A DNA stretch of 64,000 bases from Terrabacter sp. 28 (lineage in GTDB: Bacteria; Actinomycetota; Actinomycetes; Actinomycetales; Dermatophilaceae), in the NCBI GenBank assembly GCA_000955875.1, contig JYOE01000007.1:348113-412112 (forward strand). The letters run 5' to 3'. Shown here piece by piece: positions 29,324-38,355 of this stretch (within the stretch, counting starts at the first letter, position 1; every line of letters starts with the position of its first letter). Position numbers and translations under genes: made by a program. The notes beneath the pieces were generated by a model that saw nothing but the letters and a program-made list of their open reading frames with translations, had not been told where the DNA came from and made no database searches.

Positions 29324-29761
29324 ATGGCAGTGCGCTTCAACGCTCCTCCGGGATGGCCTGCTCCGTCGGCGTCGTGGGCGCCGACCGATGACTGGATGCC
29401 CGACCCGTCCTGGCCCGCGCCGCCCGCGGACTGGGAGTTCTGGACGCTCGTCGACCAGCGTGCCGAGGCCCGTGCGGGCCTGGCGGCACGCGAGGCCGCC
29501 GGCTCCCGGGCTGGTGACGCTTCCGTGGTCGCGGGTCCGCCCCGCTTCGGTATGCCGCCGCGCAGCACGGCTGCGACGTACGGCACCGACCGTGGCAGCT
29601 GGCTCGCGAGCCTGCGGGCGCGGGCAGCCGCCGAGTCGACCGCGTCGGCTGCTGCCGCAGCGGCCGAGGCCGCCGCGAAGCCGGCTCCGCGCGCGGGCGC
29701 GAAGACGGTCGTCGACACCTCCTGGGAGATCGACGGCCTGCTGACCTCTGCGGGCAGGTAG
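29324..29761 (+). CDS. Tryptophan/proline-rich small protein, unknown
   Basis: A 145-residue protein with AAGGGGG upstream of ATG 29324. The N-terminal 45 residues hold a repeated W-x-P pattern (APPGWPAP, DDWMPDPSWPAPPADWEFW) like the short W-P segments found at the start of many actinobacterial proteins of unknown role. The rest is alanine-rich and probably disordered or coiled. No membrane helix is seen. The next gene starts 11 bases after its stop, so they likely form a two-gene unit. The 237-base upstream gap holds an AT-richer patch (29210-29260) suited to a promoter. Confidence 0.7.
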   Translation: MAVRFNAPPGWPAPSASWAPTDDWMPDPSWPAPPADWEFWTLVDQRAEARAGLAAREAAGSRAGDASVVAGPPRFGMPPRSTAATYGTDRGSWLASLRARAAAESTASAAAAAAEAAAKPAPRAGAKTVVDTSWEIDGLLTSAGR

Positions 29762-29771
29762 GTCGACCGAC

Positions 29772-30845
29772 GTGGACCTGCTGCTCAGGGTCGCGCCGGA
29801 GGTGCGGCTCAGCTCCTCCGCGTCCGGACTGCGCGCGTCGCTCGACGCCGGTCCGGTCGTGCGGACGGGCGTGCCCGCGGAGGCGACCCCGGCCGGGGAG
29901 CACGTGTCGCTGGCGCAGCTCGAGCAGCGCGTCCACGACGCCCACGCGGTCGAGGACGTCGTCGCCCTCGGCGCGGCCGAGGAGACCTTGGGCTCGCTGC
30001 ACCTCGACAACCACCCGCTGCGCCGCCGCCCCGACCCGCCCGACACGGCGCCGTTGTCGGCCAAGGACCGGGCTGCCCTGCAGCGCAAGGCGTTCCGAGC
30101 CGCCCTGCCCCAGGTGCCGCTGTTCAAGTGGTCCGAGAGGACCAAGGCCAAGGCGGCGGCCGAGGCCGAGGCCAAGGGCTTCGGCGCGGCCTTGGACGTC
30201 GCCCACGCCGTGGTGGCCCAGCACCGCACCGTCGCCGTCGAGCACCAGTGGAGGGAGCTCTCGGAGCACGACCCCGCCACGGTCATCGCCGAGCTCGACG
30301 CGCACTTCGCGGCCGCGGAGTGCGGGTGCACCTGCGTGGACGCCGGCTGGGACGTCGCCACCTCCCGCGGCTACGTGACCGTGGTCGGCCGCTACCCCGG
30401 GCTCGACATCGTCGGCGAGCGCGGGCCCGGTGTCTCGTCGAGCGGCCGGCGGATGATGCGTCGCCGCACCCGTTCCGAGCGGAACGCCCTCTACCTCAGC
30501 GGTCTCGCGTCCTTCGCGCTCGCGACCGTGCGGCGAGCCATCAGCGTCGCGGTGGCTGCCGACGACGTCCACGTCATCGTCGTGCGCCCCACCGCCGAGG
30601 GCGACGGTCTCGAGCCGATCTACGTCGGGAGCCTCAGCCGCGAGGCGGTCACGCTGCGTCCGTCGCTCGCCGACCCGGTGCCGCTGCTGCTCGGCTCGGC
30701 GGTCTGCCAGATGCAGTTCGAGGGGTCGGCGCACGACCTCGTCGCGCTCGACCCCGACTCGCACGTGGTCGAGGTGGTCCGGGCGTGCGCCGAGGCCCTG
30801 GCCGACGAGAAGCTCGACACCCTGCTGCGCGACCCCGCCGGCTGA
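29772..30845 (+). CDS. Conserved hypothetical protein (357 aa)
   Basis: I do not recognise this family. GTG 29772 starts a 357-residue soluble protein. Residues about 105-150 are lysine/alanine-rich helix (KWSERTKAKAAAEAEAKGFG). A cysteine cluster ECGCTC is near residue 180, followed by a strand-rich segment GYVTVVGRYPGLDIVGERGP and a basic block SSGRRMMRRRTRSERN. The C-terminal third (ISVAVAADDVHVIVVRP to VCQMQFEG) looks like an alpha/beta domain. It follows the W/P-rich gene and converges on the next gene. Confidence 0.7.
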   Translation: MDLLLRVAPEVRLSSSASGLRASLDAGPVVRTGVPAEATPAGEHVSLAQLEQRVHDAHAVEDVVALGAAEETLGSLHLDNHPLRRRPDPPDTAPLSAKDRAALQRKAFRAALPQVPLFKWSERTKAKAAAEAEAKGFGAALDVAHAVVAQHRTVAVEHQWRELSEHDPATVIAELDAHFAAAECGCTCVDAGWDVATSRGYVTVVGRYPGLDIVGERGPGVSSSGRRMMRRRTRSERNALYLSGLASFALATVRRAISVAVAADDVHVIVVRPTAEGDGLEPIYVGSLSREAVTLRPSLADPVPLLLGSAVCQMQFEGSAHDLVALDPDSHVVEVVRACAEALADEKLDTLLRDPAG

Positions 30846-30854
30846 CCCGGATCC

Positions 30855-30976
30855 CGTCAGGAACTGCGCACGCGAAGCCGGGGTCCTCGTCGAGTGCGCA
30901 GTTCCCGACGCCCAGCTCCCAATCGAGTGCTCAGTTCCCGACGCCCACCTCCCACTCGAGTGCTCACCTTCCTACG
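30855..30976. repeat. Intergenic hairpin repeat plus two half copies
   Basis: One full hairpin has arms 30855-30875 and 30890-30910 (3' arm TCGAGTGCGCAGTTCCCGAC plus G). Two more 3'-arm copies without partners follow at 30923-30943 and 30955-30976; the last one runs into the stop codon of the convergent gene. This is the same family as at 13.8, 38.3 and 49.4 kb. Confidence 0.82.
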
Positions 30977-31358
30977 CCTCGACGAGGCGGCGGAGGGCCA
31001 GGGCGGCGATGGGACGGTAGGCGAGGACGGCATACGCCGGGGCGTCGATGACGAGGTCGCTCGTGCAGCCGCCGCCAGGAGCCGGGCGCACCGAGTGGTC
31101 CAGCGTCGCGTGCACCAGACCGAACCGCACGTGCCAGCTCCACGCCATCGCCGCCGCGTCGACGGTGGTCACCTCGAACGGCAGGCGCACCCCGAGCGGC
31201 CCGACGACGAGCCCGGTGAGCCCAGGCGTGAGGCGCCGGGTGGCGGCGATGACCTCCTGCACCTGGGGTGACCACGTCGCCCACAGGTCGAGGTTCTCGT
31301 AGCGTGTCCAGGCGTCGGCCGGGGTGGCCTTGCCGGTCTCGCTCACGGTGGCGCGCAC
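30972..31358 (-). CDS. SRPBCC (START/polyketide cyclase-like) family protein
   Basis: About 128 residues from GTG 31358, which has GGAGGAG upstream. The pattern ADAWTRYENLDLWATWSPQVQEV, then GLVVGPLGVRLPFEVTTVD, then WSWHVRFGLVHATLDHSVRPAPGGG, is typical of the helix-grip SRPBCC fold that binds hydrophobic ligands. Function unknown. It starts 19 bases after the stop of the cupin gene, so both form an operon. Confidence 0.78.
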   Translation of the reverse strand: MRATVSETGKATPADAWTRYENLDLWATWSPQVQEVIAATRRLTPGLTGLVVGPLGVRLPFEVTTVDAAAMAWSWHVRFGLVHATLDHSVRPAPGGGCTSDLVIDAPAYAVLAYRPIAALALRRLVEA

Positions 31359-31377
31359 AGCCGGGATCTCCTCCCGC

Positions 31378-31782
31378 TCAGACCGCGTCGCCGCGGGCCG
31401 GGCCGTCGACGTTGACGGTGGGCGTGCCCGAGCCGCAGCGCACGACGACGGCCCGCGAGGTCGCGCCACCCGGGTTGCTCTCGCGGTGGACGGCTCCCGC
31501 GGGCACGCGCAGGAAGTCACCCGGACCCGCCTCGACGACGTGCTCGCCGTTCGGTCCGGACTCGAGCCGCATGGTGCCCGACACGATGTAGAGCGTCGTG
31601 TCGTGGTCACCGTGGTGGTGCCATCCGGAGACGGCACCTGCCTCGGTGTCGACGGTGCCCGACCACATCGTCTCTGTGTGCAGCGCGACGTGCCGGGTCA
31701 TGCCCGGGGTCGGGTCGGCGGGTGAGAGCGCGTCGCCGCCGACGCGGCTGCACGGCTGGGCGGGGTCGTGGGAGTCGCTCAT
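31378..31782 (-). CDS. Cupin domain protein
   Basis: A 134-residue single-domain cupin. Motif 1 is GWHHHGDHDTTLYIVSGTMRLESG and motif 2 is PGDFLRVPAGAVHRESNP, with all metal ligands (three His plus Glu/Tyr region) apparently present. Small cupins may be oxygenases, isomerases or ligand sensors. ATG 31782 diverges from the FAD oxidoreductase gene with about 50 bases between. Expected to be cytoplasmic. Confidence 0.85.
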   Translation of the reverse strand: MSDSHDPAQPCSRVGGDALSPADPTPGMTRHVALHTETMWSGTVDTEAGAVSGWHHHGDHDTTLYIVSGTMRLESGPNGEHVVEAGPGDFLRVPAGAVHRESNPGGATSRAVVVRCGSGTPTVNVDGPARGDAV

Positions 31783-31833
31783 GACCCCATCAAACTCCCG
31801 GCCGGGGCGCCTGACCACGTCTAGCCTTGATCT

Positions 31834-33222
31834 GTGGCCGGTCAGGCGCGACGGGCAGTGCGGGGGCAGCGACAGGGACGGGTGGTCGTCGTCGGGGCGA
31901 GCATCGCCGGGCTGCTGGCTGCGCGGGCGCTGTCGGACCACGTCGAGTCGGTCGTGGTCCTCGAGCGCGAGCGGTTGCCCGAGTCGGTCGAGCCGCGCGG
32001 GAGAGTGCCGCAGGGCCGGCACATCCACCTGCTGCTCTCGGCGGGACTCGACCGGCTCCGCGACTGGTTCCCCGGCATCGAGGACGAGTGCCTGGGCCGC
32101 GGCGCCGTGCACATCGACGGCACCGGTGGTTTCGTGTTCCAGGGCGGCGCCTACCGGGCGCGCGGCGACTGGGGCCGGCCGGCGATCTCGCAGTCGCGCC
32201 CACTGCTCGAGTCGGTCGTGCGTGGCCGCGTTGCGACGCTGCCCAACGTGACCATCGAGGACGGCGTCACCGTCGAGGGTGTCGCCCTGTCCGGCCGTCG
32301 GGTCACCGGGGTTCTCGTCGACGGACAGGAACGACCGGCCGACCTCGTCGTCGACTGCTCCGGACGCAGCTCCCGCATCGCGCACGACCTCGCGAGCCGG
32401 GGCCTGCTCGACCCGCCCGTCACCCGGGTCGACATCGACATCGCCTACACCTCCTTCACGCTGCGCCGCTCCGCCGGTGACCTCGACGGGCAGTTCGTCT
32501 TCTGCAGCGACAACCCCGGCACCTTCCGGTTCGGAGCGGCGGTCCCCATCGAGGGCGAGCGCTGGCAGGTCACGGTGGGAGGCGTCCACGGCGACGTGCC
32601 GCCCCTGTCCTACGACGGCATCGCCGAGTTCGCGGCCACCCTCCCGACCCCGGCGGTCGGCCAGCTCATCGACCGGTGCGAGCGTGTCTCGGAGGTGACC
32701 ACCTACCGGTTCCCCTCGAGCCAGCGCAGGCGCTACGAGAAGGTGCGCGATCTGCTCCCGGGCCTCGTCGTGCTCGGTGACGCGTCGAGCAGCTTCGACC
32801 CGATCTACGGGCAGGGGATGTCGTCGTCGGCCCTGCAGGCCGAAACGCTCGGACAGCTGGTCGCGCGCACGGGCGTGTGGGACGCCGACCTGCCGAGACG
32901 ATTCCACCGCAGGGCTGCCCGCATCATCGAGGCGCCGTGGCGGATCGCCGTCGGTGGCGACTTCGGCCATCCGGCCACTCGAGGTCCCAAGCCCCTCGGC
33001 ACCGACCAGCTGAACGGCTACATCCGGCGCGTGGTCCTTGCGGCGCACGCCTCGCTCCCGGTGGCGGTCGCGTTCAACGACGTGCTCCAGCTGGCCCGCC
33101 CGCCCGCGTCCTTGTTCCACCCTTTCGTGGTCGCGAGGGTCCTCCGTGCGGCGGGTCGGTCACCGGTGGTGACGGGTGCCCCGGTGCTCCACCCCCGCGT
33201 CGGGCCCGTGGTCACCGACTGA
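31834..33222 (+). CDS. FAD-dependent oxidoreductase (geranylgeranyl reductase/hydroxylase-like)
   Basis: A 462-residue flavoprotein. The dinucleotide motif VVVVGASIAGLLAARAL is at about 17-33, the second FAD motif GLVVLGDASSSFDPIYGQGMSSS near 310, and the middle contains LVVDCSGRSSRIAHDL. This is the group of aromatic hydroxylase-like monooxygenases that NCBI often labels only as FAD-dependent. TAGCCT ends 6 bases before GTG 31834, the spacing of a -10 box for a leaderless transcript. The substrate is unknown. Confidence 0.85.
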   Translation: MAGQARRAVRGQRQGRVVVVGASIAGLLAARALSDHVESVVVLERERLPESVEPRGRVPQGRHIHLLLSAGLDRLRDWFPGIEDECLGRGAVHIDGTGGFVFQGGAYRARGDWGRPAISQSRPLLESVVRGRVATLPNVTIEDGVTVEGVALSGRRVTGVLVDGQERPADLVVDCSGRSSRIAHDLASRGLLDPPVTRVDIDIAYTSFTLRRSAGDLDGQFVFCSDNPGTFRFGAAVPIEGERWQVTVGGVHGDVPPLSYDGIAEFAATLPTPAVGQLIDRCERVSEVTTYRFPSSQRRRYEKVRDLLPGLVVLGDASSSFDPIYGQGMSSSALQAETLGQLVARTGVWDADLPRRFHRRAARIIEAPWRIAVGGDFGHPATRGPKPLGTDQLNGYIRRVVLAAHASLPVAVAFNDVLQLARPPASLFHPFVVARVLRAAGRSPVVTGAPVLHPRVGPVVTD

Positions 33223-33299
33223 GCAGGACGGCATACGTCGTCTGGGCCGCCAGGGGGACGGGGCTCGTCGTGGCGGCGCGTCTTTGGTTGGGTGGACGC

Positions 33300-35624
33300 A
33301 TGAGGACCGACCACTTCATCCGATTCGAGCGCGTCGACTCCGTCGAGCGGACCGAGCGCGGCCTGCTCGCCCGCCTCCACGGCGAGCAGCTGCGCGTCGA
33401 GGCCGTGCGCCCCGACGTCGTGCGCCTCCAGCTGAGCCGCGGCGGCGTCTTCGACGAGAAGCCCACGTATGCCGTGTGCGTCGACCCCTTCGGCGCCGAC
33501 GGTGGCGCGGCGGTCGACTGGACCGCTGAGGAGTCGGACGGGTCGTGGCGGCTGACGACCGACGAGCTCGTGGTGACGCTGTGGCTCGACCCGTTCCGGG
33601 TCGACGTGCACCGCACGGACGGCTCCGCCGTCATCGAGTCGGCGCCCGACGCCGAGGGCCGCTACTGGACCTATGCGACGCTCAACGACGCGTGGACGAC
33701 GCGGCGCCGGATCGGGCGCGACGACGCGATCTACGGCCTCGGCGAGAAGGGTGGCCGGCACAACCGCCGCGGCCGCGACTTCACGATGTGGAACACCGAC
33801 GTGCTCAACGAGCACGCGACGGCCGAGTTCCGGGCCGGGCTCGACGCGGACGACCCGCGGGCCGACATGACGAGCACCGAGTTCGACCCGTACTACGTGA
33901 CCGTGCCGTTCTTCCACCAGCGCTCGGCCGAGTCGGGCACGGCCGTCGGCTCGTTCGTCGACAACGGCTACCGCGGCGAGTACGAGTTCAGCCGCGACGA
34001 CGAGTACCGCATCACCTTCCACGGTGGCCAGTGGACCGAGTACGTCTTCGCCGGACCGTCGATGGCCTCGATCCTCGAGCGCTACACCTGGCTGACCGGC
34101 CGCGCGTCGCTGCCGCCGATCTGGTCGCTCGGCTACCACCACTGCCGCTGGCACGCCTACAAGCAGCAGGACATCGAGGTCATCGCGAAGCGCTACCGCG
34201 ACGACGAGTTCCCCTGCGACGCAATCTGGCTCGACATCGACTACATGGACGGCTACCGCGTCTTCACCTGGGACTCGGAGCGCTACCCCGACCCGGCGGG
34301 CATGCTCAAGGGCCTGGCCAACCAGGGCTATCGGGCCATCACGATCGTCGACCCGGGTGTCAAGCACGATCCCGGCTACGAGGTGTACGACGACGGCCTC
34401 GAGAAGGACGTCTTCTGCCGCACCGAGGGAGGCGACACGTACGTCGGGCAGGTGTGGCCGGGCAACACCGTCTTCCCCGACTTCGTGACGCCCGAGGCGC
34501 GCGCGTGGTGGGGCGACCTCAACGCTCGTCACGTCGAGTCGGGCCTCGCCGGCATCTGGAACGACATGAACGAGCCGGCGACGGGCGAGATCCCAGCGGA
34601 GGCGATGCTCTTCGACAAGGGCCGGGCCAAGCACGAGCGCTACCACAACCAGTACGCGCTGCTCATGGCCATGGGCACCATCGAGGGCCTTCGCGCTGCG
34701 CAGCCCGACGCGCGCACGTTCATCCTGTCGCGGGCCGGCTTCGCGGGCATCCAGCGGTACGCCGCGAACTGGATGGGCGACAACCAGGCCCGCTGGGACC
34801 ACCTCTGGGTGAGCATGCCGATGGCGTGCGGATTCGGCCTGTCGGGCCAGCCGTTCGTCGGCGCCGACATCGGCGGCTTCCAGGGCGACACCAACCCCGA
34901 GCTGTTCCTGCGCTGGATGCAGATGGGGGCCCTGACTCCCTTCTGCCGCAACCACTCCGAGACCAACAACGTCGACCAGTACCCGTGGTCGTTCGGCGAG
35001 GAGATCCACGGGCTGGCCCGCGACGCCGTGCGGCTGCGCTACCGGCTGATCCCCTACATCTACTCGGCGTTCGTCCGGTCGACGGAGACGGGCGAGCCGG
35101 TGCAGCGACCGCTCGTGCTCGACCACCAGCACGATCCCGAGGTCGTCGACCTCGACGACCAGTACCTCTTCGGCCGCGACCTGCTCGTCGCCCCGGTCAC
35201 GGAGCAGGGGATGACCTCGCGCACGGTCTACCTGCCCGAGGGCGGCTGGTACGACTGGCACACCGGCGAGCTGCACGAGGGCGGCCGGCGGATCACCGTC
35301 GACACCCCGCGCGAGCGCATCCCGCTCTTCGCCCGGGCGGGCGCGGCGATCCCGATGTGGGCGGAGGCGCCCGCGTCGACGCACGACCACCACCCCGAGG
35401 TCGTCGAGCTGCACGTCTTCGACCCGGTGGCAGACGGCCGCTGGGAGTCGGTGCTCGTCGAGGACGACGGGCTCACCGTCGTCGACGGCGAGCCGCAGCG
35501 GCTGACGACGACGGTCGTCGTCAGCCGGGCCGGCGGCGACGTGCGGGTCGAGCACGACACCGAGGGGCCAGGGTATGCCGGCCACGCCCGCACCCGCTTC
35601 GACGTCGTGCGCCACTCGGCCTGA
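33300..35624 (+). CDS. GH31 alpha-glucosidase
   Basis: A 774-residue family 31 glycosidase without signal peptide. The catalytic nucleophile is the Asp of WNDMNEP and the acid/base is probably in NWMGDNQARW. Other family blocks are PPIWSLGYHHCRWHAYKQ, CDAIWLDIDYMDGYRVFTWD, GADIGGFQGD and RNHSETNN. The nearest characterised groups are cytoplasmic alpha-glucosidases; alpha-xylosidase is less likely from these motifs. The start at ATG 33300 has only GGTGG upstream. It should cut imported alpha-linked oligosaccharides. Confidence 0.92.
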   Translation: MRTDHFIRFERVDSVERTERGLLARLHGEQLRVEAVRPDVVRLQLSRGGVFDEKPTYAVCVDPFGADGGAAVDWTAEESDGSWRLTTDELVVTLWLDPFRVDVHRTDGSAVIESAPDAEGRYWTYATLNDAWTTRRRIGRDDAIYGLGEKGGRHNRRGRDFTMWNTDVLNEHATAEFRAGLDADDPRADMTSTEFDPYYVTVPFFHQRSAESGTAVGSFVDNGYRGEYEFSRDDEYRITFHGGQWTEYVFAGPSMASILERYTWLTGRASLPPIWSLGYHHCRWHAYKQQDIEVIAKRYRDDEFPCDAIWLDIDYMDGYRVFTWDSERYPDPAGMLKGLANQGYRAITIVDPGVKHDPGYEVYDDGLEKDVFCRTEGGDTYVGQVWPGNTVFPDFVTPEARAWWGDLNARHVESGLAGIWNDMNEPATGEIPAEAMLFDKGRAKHERYHNQYALLMAMGTIEGLRAAQPDARTFILSRAGFAGIQRYAANWMGDNQARWDHLWVSMPMACGFGLSGQPFVGADIGGFQGDTNPELFLRWMQMGALTPFCRNHSETNNVDQYPWSFGEEIHGLARDAVRLRYRLIPYIYSAFVRSTETGEPVQRPLVLDHQHDPEVVDLDDQYLFGRDLLVAPVTEQGMTSRTVYLPEGGWYDWHTGELHEGGRRITVDTPRERIPLFARAGAAIPMWAEAPASTHDHHPEVVELHVFDPVADGRWESVLVEDDGLTVVDGEPQRLTTTVVVSRAGGDVRVEHDTEGPGYAGHARTRFDVVRHSA

Positions 35625-35630
35625 CGGCAT

Positions 35631-35678
35631 ACGGCCTGAGGCGAACGGCCTGAGGCGAACGGCCTGAGGCGAACGGCC
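35631..35678. repeat. 14-base tandem repeat after the GH31 gene
   Basis: ACGGCCTGAGGCGA is repeated three times and then partly a fourth time, directly after the GH31 stop. It contains no gene. It may reflect slippage and could vary between strains. Confidence 0.9.
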
Positions 35679-35683
35679 CCGGG

Positions 35684-35712
35684 GGTCTCCCGCTCAGCTC
35701 GAGCGGGAGACC
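35684..35712. terminator. Hairpin shared by convergent gene ends
   Basis: GGTCTCCCGCTC (35684-35695) and GAGCGGGAGACC (35701-35712) are perfect complements around a 5-base loop. The hairpin ends the GH31 transcript and overlaps the last codons of the convergent secreted protein gene. Confidence 0.75.
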
Positions 35713-38174
35713 ATCGTGGTGCCGCCGATGAAGCACGTCGTGAGGTCCAGGCACTCGGCCTTGCTGTGCCACTCGGGTGGATACGTGCCGTCGTCGGTCC
35801 ACGACCCGTTGCTGTTCCAGGCGATCGGCCAGTCGTCGTTGCTGTAGCCGTGGCTCGCCAGGCAGTGGGTCGCGGTGACGCAGCTGAGCGAGCCGAGACG
35901 GAACGCGTCGGGGTGGGCCGGCTGGAACGTCCAGGCCGAGCCGTTCCAGCGGCCGACGACTCCCGAGTCGAGCACGGCCAGGCACGAGGTGGGTGCGCCG
36001 CAGGAGAGCAGCAGCGCCTCGTCGTCGGGGATCGTCGTGGGCAGCCGCCGCACCGGGGTCAGGGCGGTGCCGGAGTACTGCCGGTACGTGCTGTTGGACG
36101 ACAGCAGCATGCACGGGCCGCCGGGTGCGCAGGACAGCTGGGGTCCGCGACCCCACTGGTCGGTGATGGTCGCGATGGGGGCCCACCACCCCACGCCGTT
36201 GAACCGGGACAGTCGTCCCTGCTGGTCGATCGCCAGGCACAGGTACGGGCTCGCGCACGCGAGGTCCACCGCTTCGAGAGGCATGGCCTTCGCCGCGCCC
36301 CACGCACCGCCGGACCACACGCGGTAGGACCGGCTGGCCCCCGCGACGGCGATGCAAAAGGTGGTGCCCGAGCACTCCACGCTTGCCGGCTGGGTGAAGA
36401 GCTTGCCGGACCGGGCCCACGACGAGCCGTTCCAGCTCACCAGCCAGCCGTTGTGGTCGAAGAACGAGCATGCCGTGGTCGTGCGGCAACCGACCCGGCC
36501 GACGCCTCCGGTCGTCTCCACCGAGGTGCCGAGGAGCGCCCAGCGGGTGCTCGGGGTCCAGCGGTAGAAGCGGCCACGGTCGTCCGTCGCGAAGCAGATG
36601 CCGGTCGCGCGTGGGCACGAGACCGCCCGCAGCTCGCCGATGCCGGCGCTCAGCCTGGTGCGCTCCAGCAGGGTGGTGCTGTTCCAGCGGGTGACGTTGC
36701 CCTGGTTCTTCGACATGCACAGGGTCGGGGAGCCGCACGAGAGCTGCTGCGCGTAGTCGTCGACGCCGGTGCTGGTGGGCAGGCTCTGGAACGACCACGT
36801 CGTGCCGGTCACGGTGACGCGGATGCGGTCGCCCAAGGCCAGGCAGCTGCTGGCGGAGCACGAGATCGTGCTGGGGTTGCCCGCCTGGTAGTCGGCGAAG
36901 TAGGCGGTGCTCCAGCCGGCCGAGGTCAGCGTGCCGCGCCAGTTGCTGTAGGTGGCGTTGCCGGTGGCGACTGCGAAGCACCGAGCCGCCGCCTGGCAGG
37001 CGACGTCGTTCCAGGTGACGCCCCGCAGCGGGCCGATGCGGGCTGCGGCCCTCCACGTCGTGCCGGTGCGCGTCGTGAAGAGGCCGTCGGGGCGGATCGC
37101 GATGCAGTAGGTCGTCGTCGGGCAGTCGAGGGAGCTCCACCCGGTGAGAGGGGAGCCGGTCGGACGCCACGTGCCGCCGCTCAGCTCGATGACGTTGCCG
37201 TTGCGCAGTGCCAGGCAGCGTCCGGCCGCGGGGCAGGTCAGCGACCCGATGACCCCTTCGTAGATCGAGGACGGGTCCTGGGCGGGGCTGAAGGCCTGCA
37301 CGGGCTTGGACCACGTCGCCCCGGACATCACCTGGAAGGCGCCGGTGTTGTGCACCGACACGCACCACGTGCTCGTGGCGCACGCCATCGCCCCGGGCCA
37401 GCCGACGAACGGGCTCGCGGTGGTCGCCGTCCACGTGCGGTGGGTCGTGGCCTGGGCGCTGCGCGTCTGGCTCTTGTGCCCCGACGTGTCCTCGGCGTGC
37501 GCGGTGTAGGTGTAGACGAGGCCCGGGACGAGGCCCGTGTCGGTGGCCGTCGTGCCGGCGCCCCGGTAGACCTCTCGGGACACGTTGTCCGGACCCGTGC
37601 GGGTGACGACGACTGAGGCGACGATGGGGTCGGTGGGGGCGTTCCACGTGATCGTGGCGCTCGTGGCACCGGCCATGTTCGCGGCGAGGCGCGCGACCGG
37701 CGGGACCGTGGTGGCGGTGATGATCGACTCCGGGCCCAGGAACCCGCCGGCGCCGTCACCGGCCCAGATCGTGTAGCGGTACCGGGTGAAGGGCGCGAGG
37801 CCGCTGTCGGTCGTCTTGAACAGGGGCCCGTCGTAGACGAGGGCGCCGGTGGTCGGGGTCGGCGTGCCGGTGCCGTCGTCGCGGCGGATCGTGAAGTTCT
37901 TCATCGGGTTGCCGCCGCAGCACCATGTCAGCGCGACGGACGTCCCGCCGGGCTCGGCCGTGAAGGTGATGACGGACGGGTCGACGGCGGCGGCGTCGGG
38001 CGCGCCCACCGCTGCTGGGGGCGCCGCTGCCGGCTGCGCCACCGCTACTGGTCGCGCGGCCGCCGCGGCGCTGTCGGACGGACCCAGCGCGACGAGCGGC
38101 GCGGCCGCGAGGGCGGCGGCGACGGCCGCCGTGACGAAGGACGTGAAGCGGCGATGGGGGTGCTGCGTGGCCAC
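35694..38174 (-). CDS. Secreted fibronectin-III and cysteine-paired repeat protein (copy A)
   Basis: An 826-residue exported protein. Signal peptide about 1-39 (GTG 38174, AGGGGA upstream), two fibronectin type III-like modules (about 65-155 and 160-245), and then about 14 repeats of 35 to 45 residues. Each repeat has the pattern S-C-x(5-7)-C-x-A followed by a GxxxxWxGxxW-type strand; examples are DLACASPYLCLAIDQQG and LLSCGAPTSCLAVLDSG. Such repeats build beta-propellers, and 14 would suit two seven-bladed propellers; that fold is inferred. An odd WCCGG sequence lies in the first fibronectin module. No anchor is seen, so it is probably released. Paralogue: 38356-40818. Confidence 0.8.
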   Translation of the reverse strand: MATQHPHRRFTSFVTAAVAAALAAAPLVALGPSDSAAAAARPVAVAQPAAAPPAAVGAPDAAAVDPSVITFTAEPGGTSVALTWCCGGNPMKNFTIRRDDGTGTPTPTTGALVYDGPLFKTTDSGLAPFTRYRYTIWAGDGAGGFLGPESIITATTVPPVARLAANMAGATSATITWNAPTDPIVASVVVTRTGPDNVSREVYRGAGTTATDTGLVPGLVYTYTAHAEDTSGHKSQTRSAQATTHRTWTATTASPFVGWPGAMACATSTWCVSVHNTGAFQVMSGATWSKPVQAFSPAQDPSSIYEGVIGSLTCPAAGRCLALRNGNVIELSGGTWRPTGSPLTGWSSLDCPTTTYCIAIRPDGLFTTRTGTTWRAAARIGPLRGVTWNDVACQAAARCFAVATGNATYSNWRGTLTSAGWSTAYFADYQAGNPSTISCSASSCLALGDRIRVTVTGTTWSFQSLPTSTGVDDYAQQLSCGSPTLCMSKNQGNVTRWNSTTLLERTRLSAGIGELRAVSCPRATGICFATDDRGRFYRWTPSTRWALLGTSVETTGGVGRVGCRTTTACSFFDHNGWLVSWNGSSWARSGKLFTQPASVECSGTTFCIAVAGASRSYRVWSGGAWGAAKAMPLEAVDLACASPYLCLAIDQQGRLSRFNGVGWWAPIATITDQWGRGPQLSCAPGGPCMLLSSNSTYRQYSGTALTPVRRLPTTIPDDEALLLSCGAPTSCLAVLDSGVVGRWNGSAWTFQPAHPDAFRLGSLSCVTATHCLASHGYSNDDWPIAWNSNGSWTDDGTYPPEWHSKAECLDLTTCFIGGTTMVSRSS

Positions 38175-38269
38175 GACTTCCCCTGTCGTATGCGGCCCGG
38201 CGCTGTGCCGGACGCCGAGATCGTAGCGCTCGGCACCCCCACGAAGGGGACCTACGAGGTCATATCGGG

Positions 38270-38324
38270 CGTCGGGAACCGAGCACTCGATTGGAACTTC
38301 CCGTCGAGTGCTCAGTTCCTGACG
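38270..38324. repeat. Intergenic hairpin repeat between the two paralogues
   Basis: Arms 38270-38290 and 38304-38324 (3' arm TCGAGTGCTCAGTTCCTGAC plus G) with a 13-base loop. It sits between two tandem minus-strand genes and may end the upstream transcript. A CGGCATAC word overlaps its right edge. Confidence 0.82.
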
Positions 38325-38355
38325 GCATACGCCATCCGGGCCCGCCGACGCTAGC

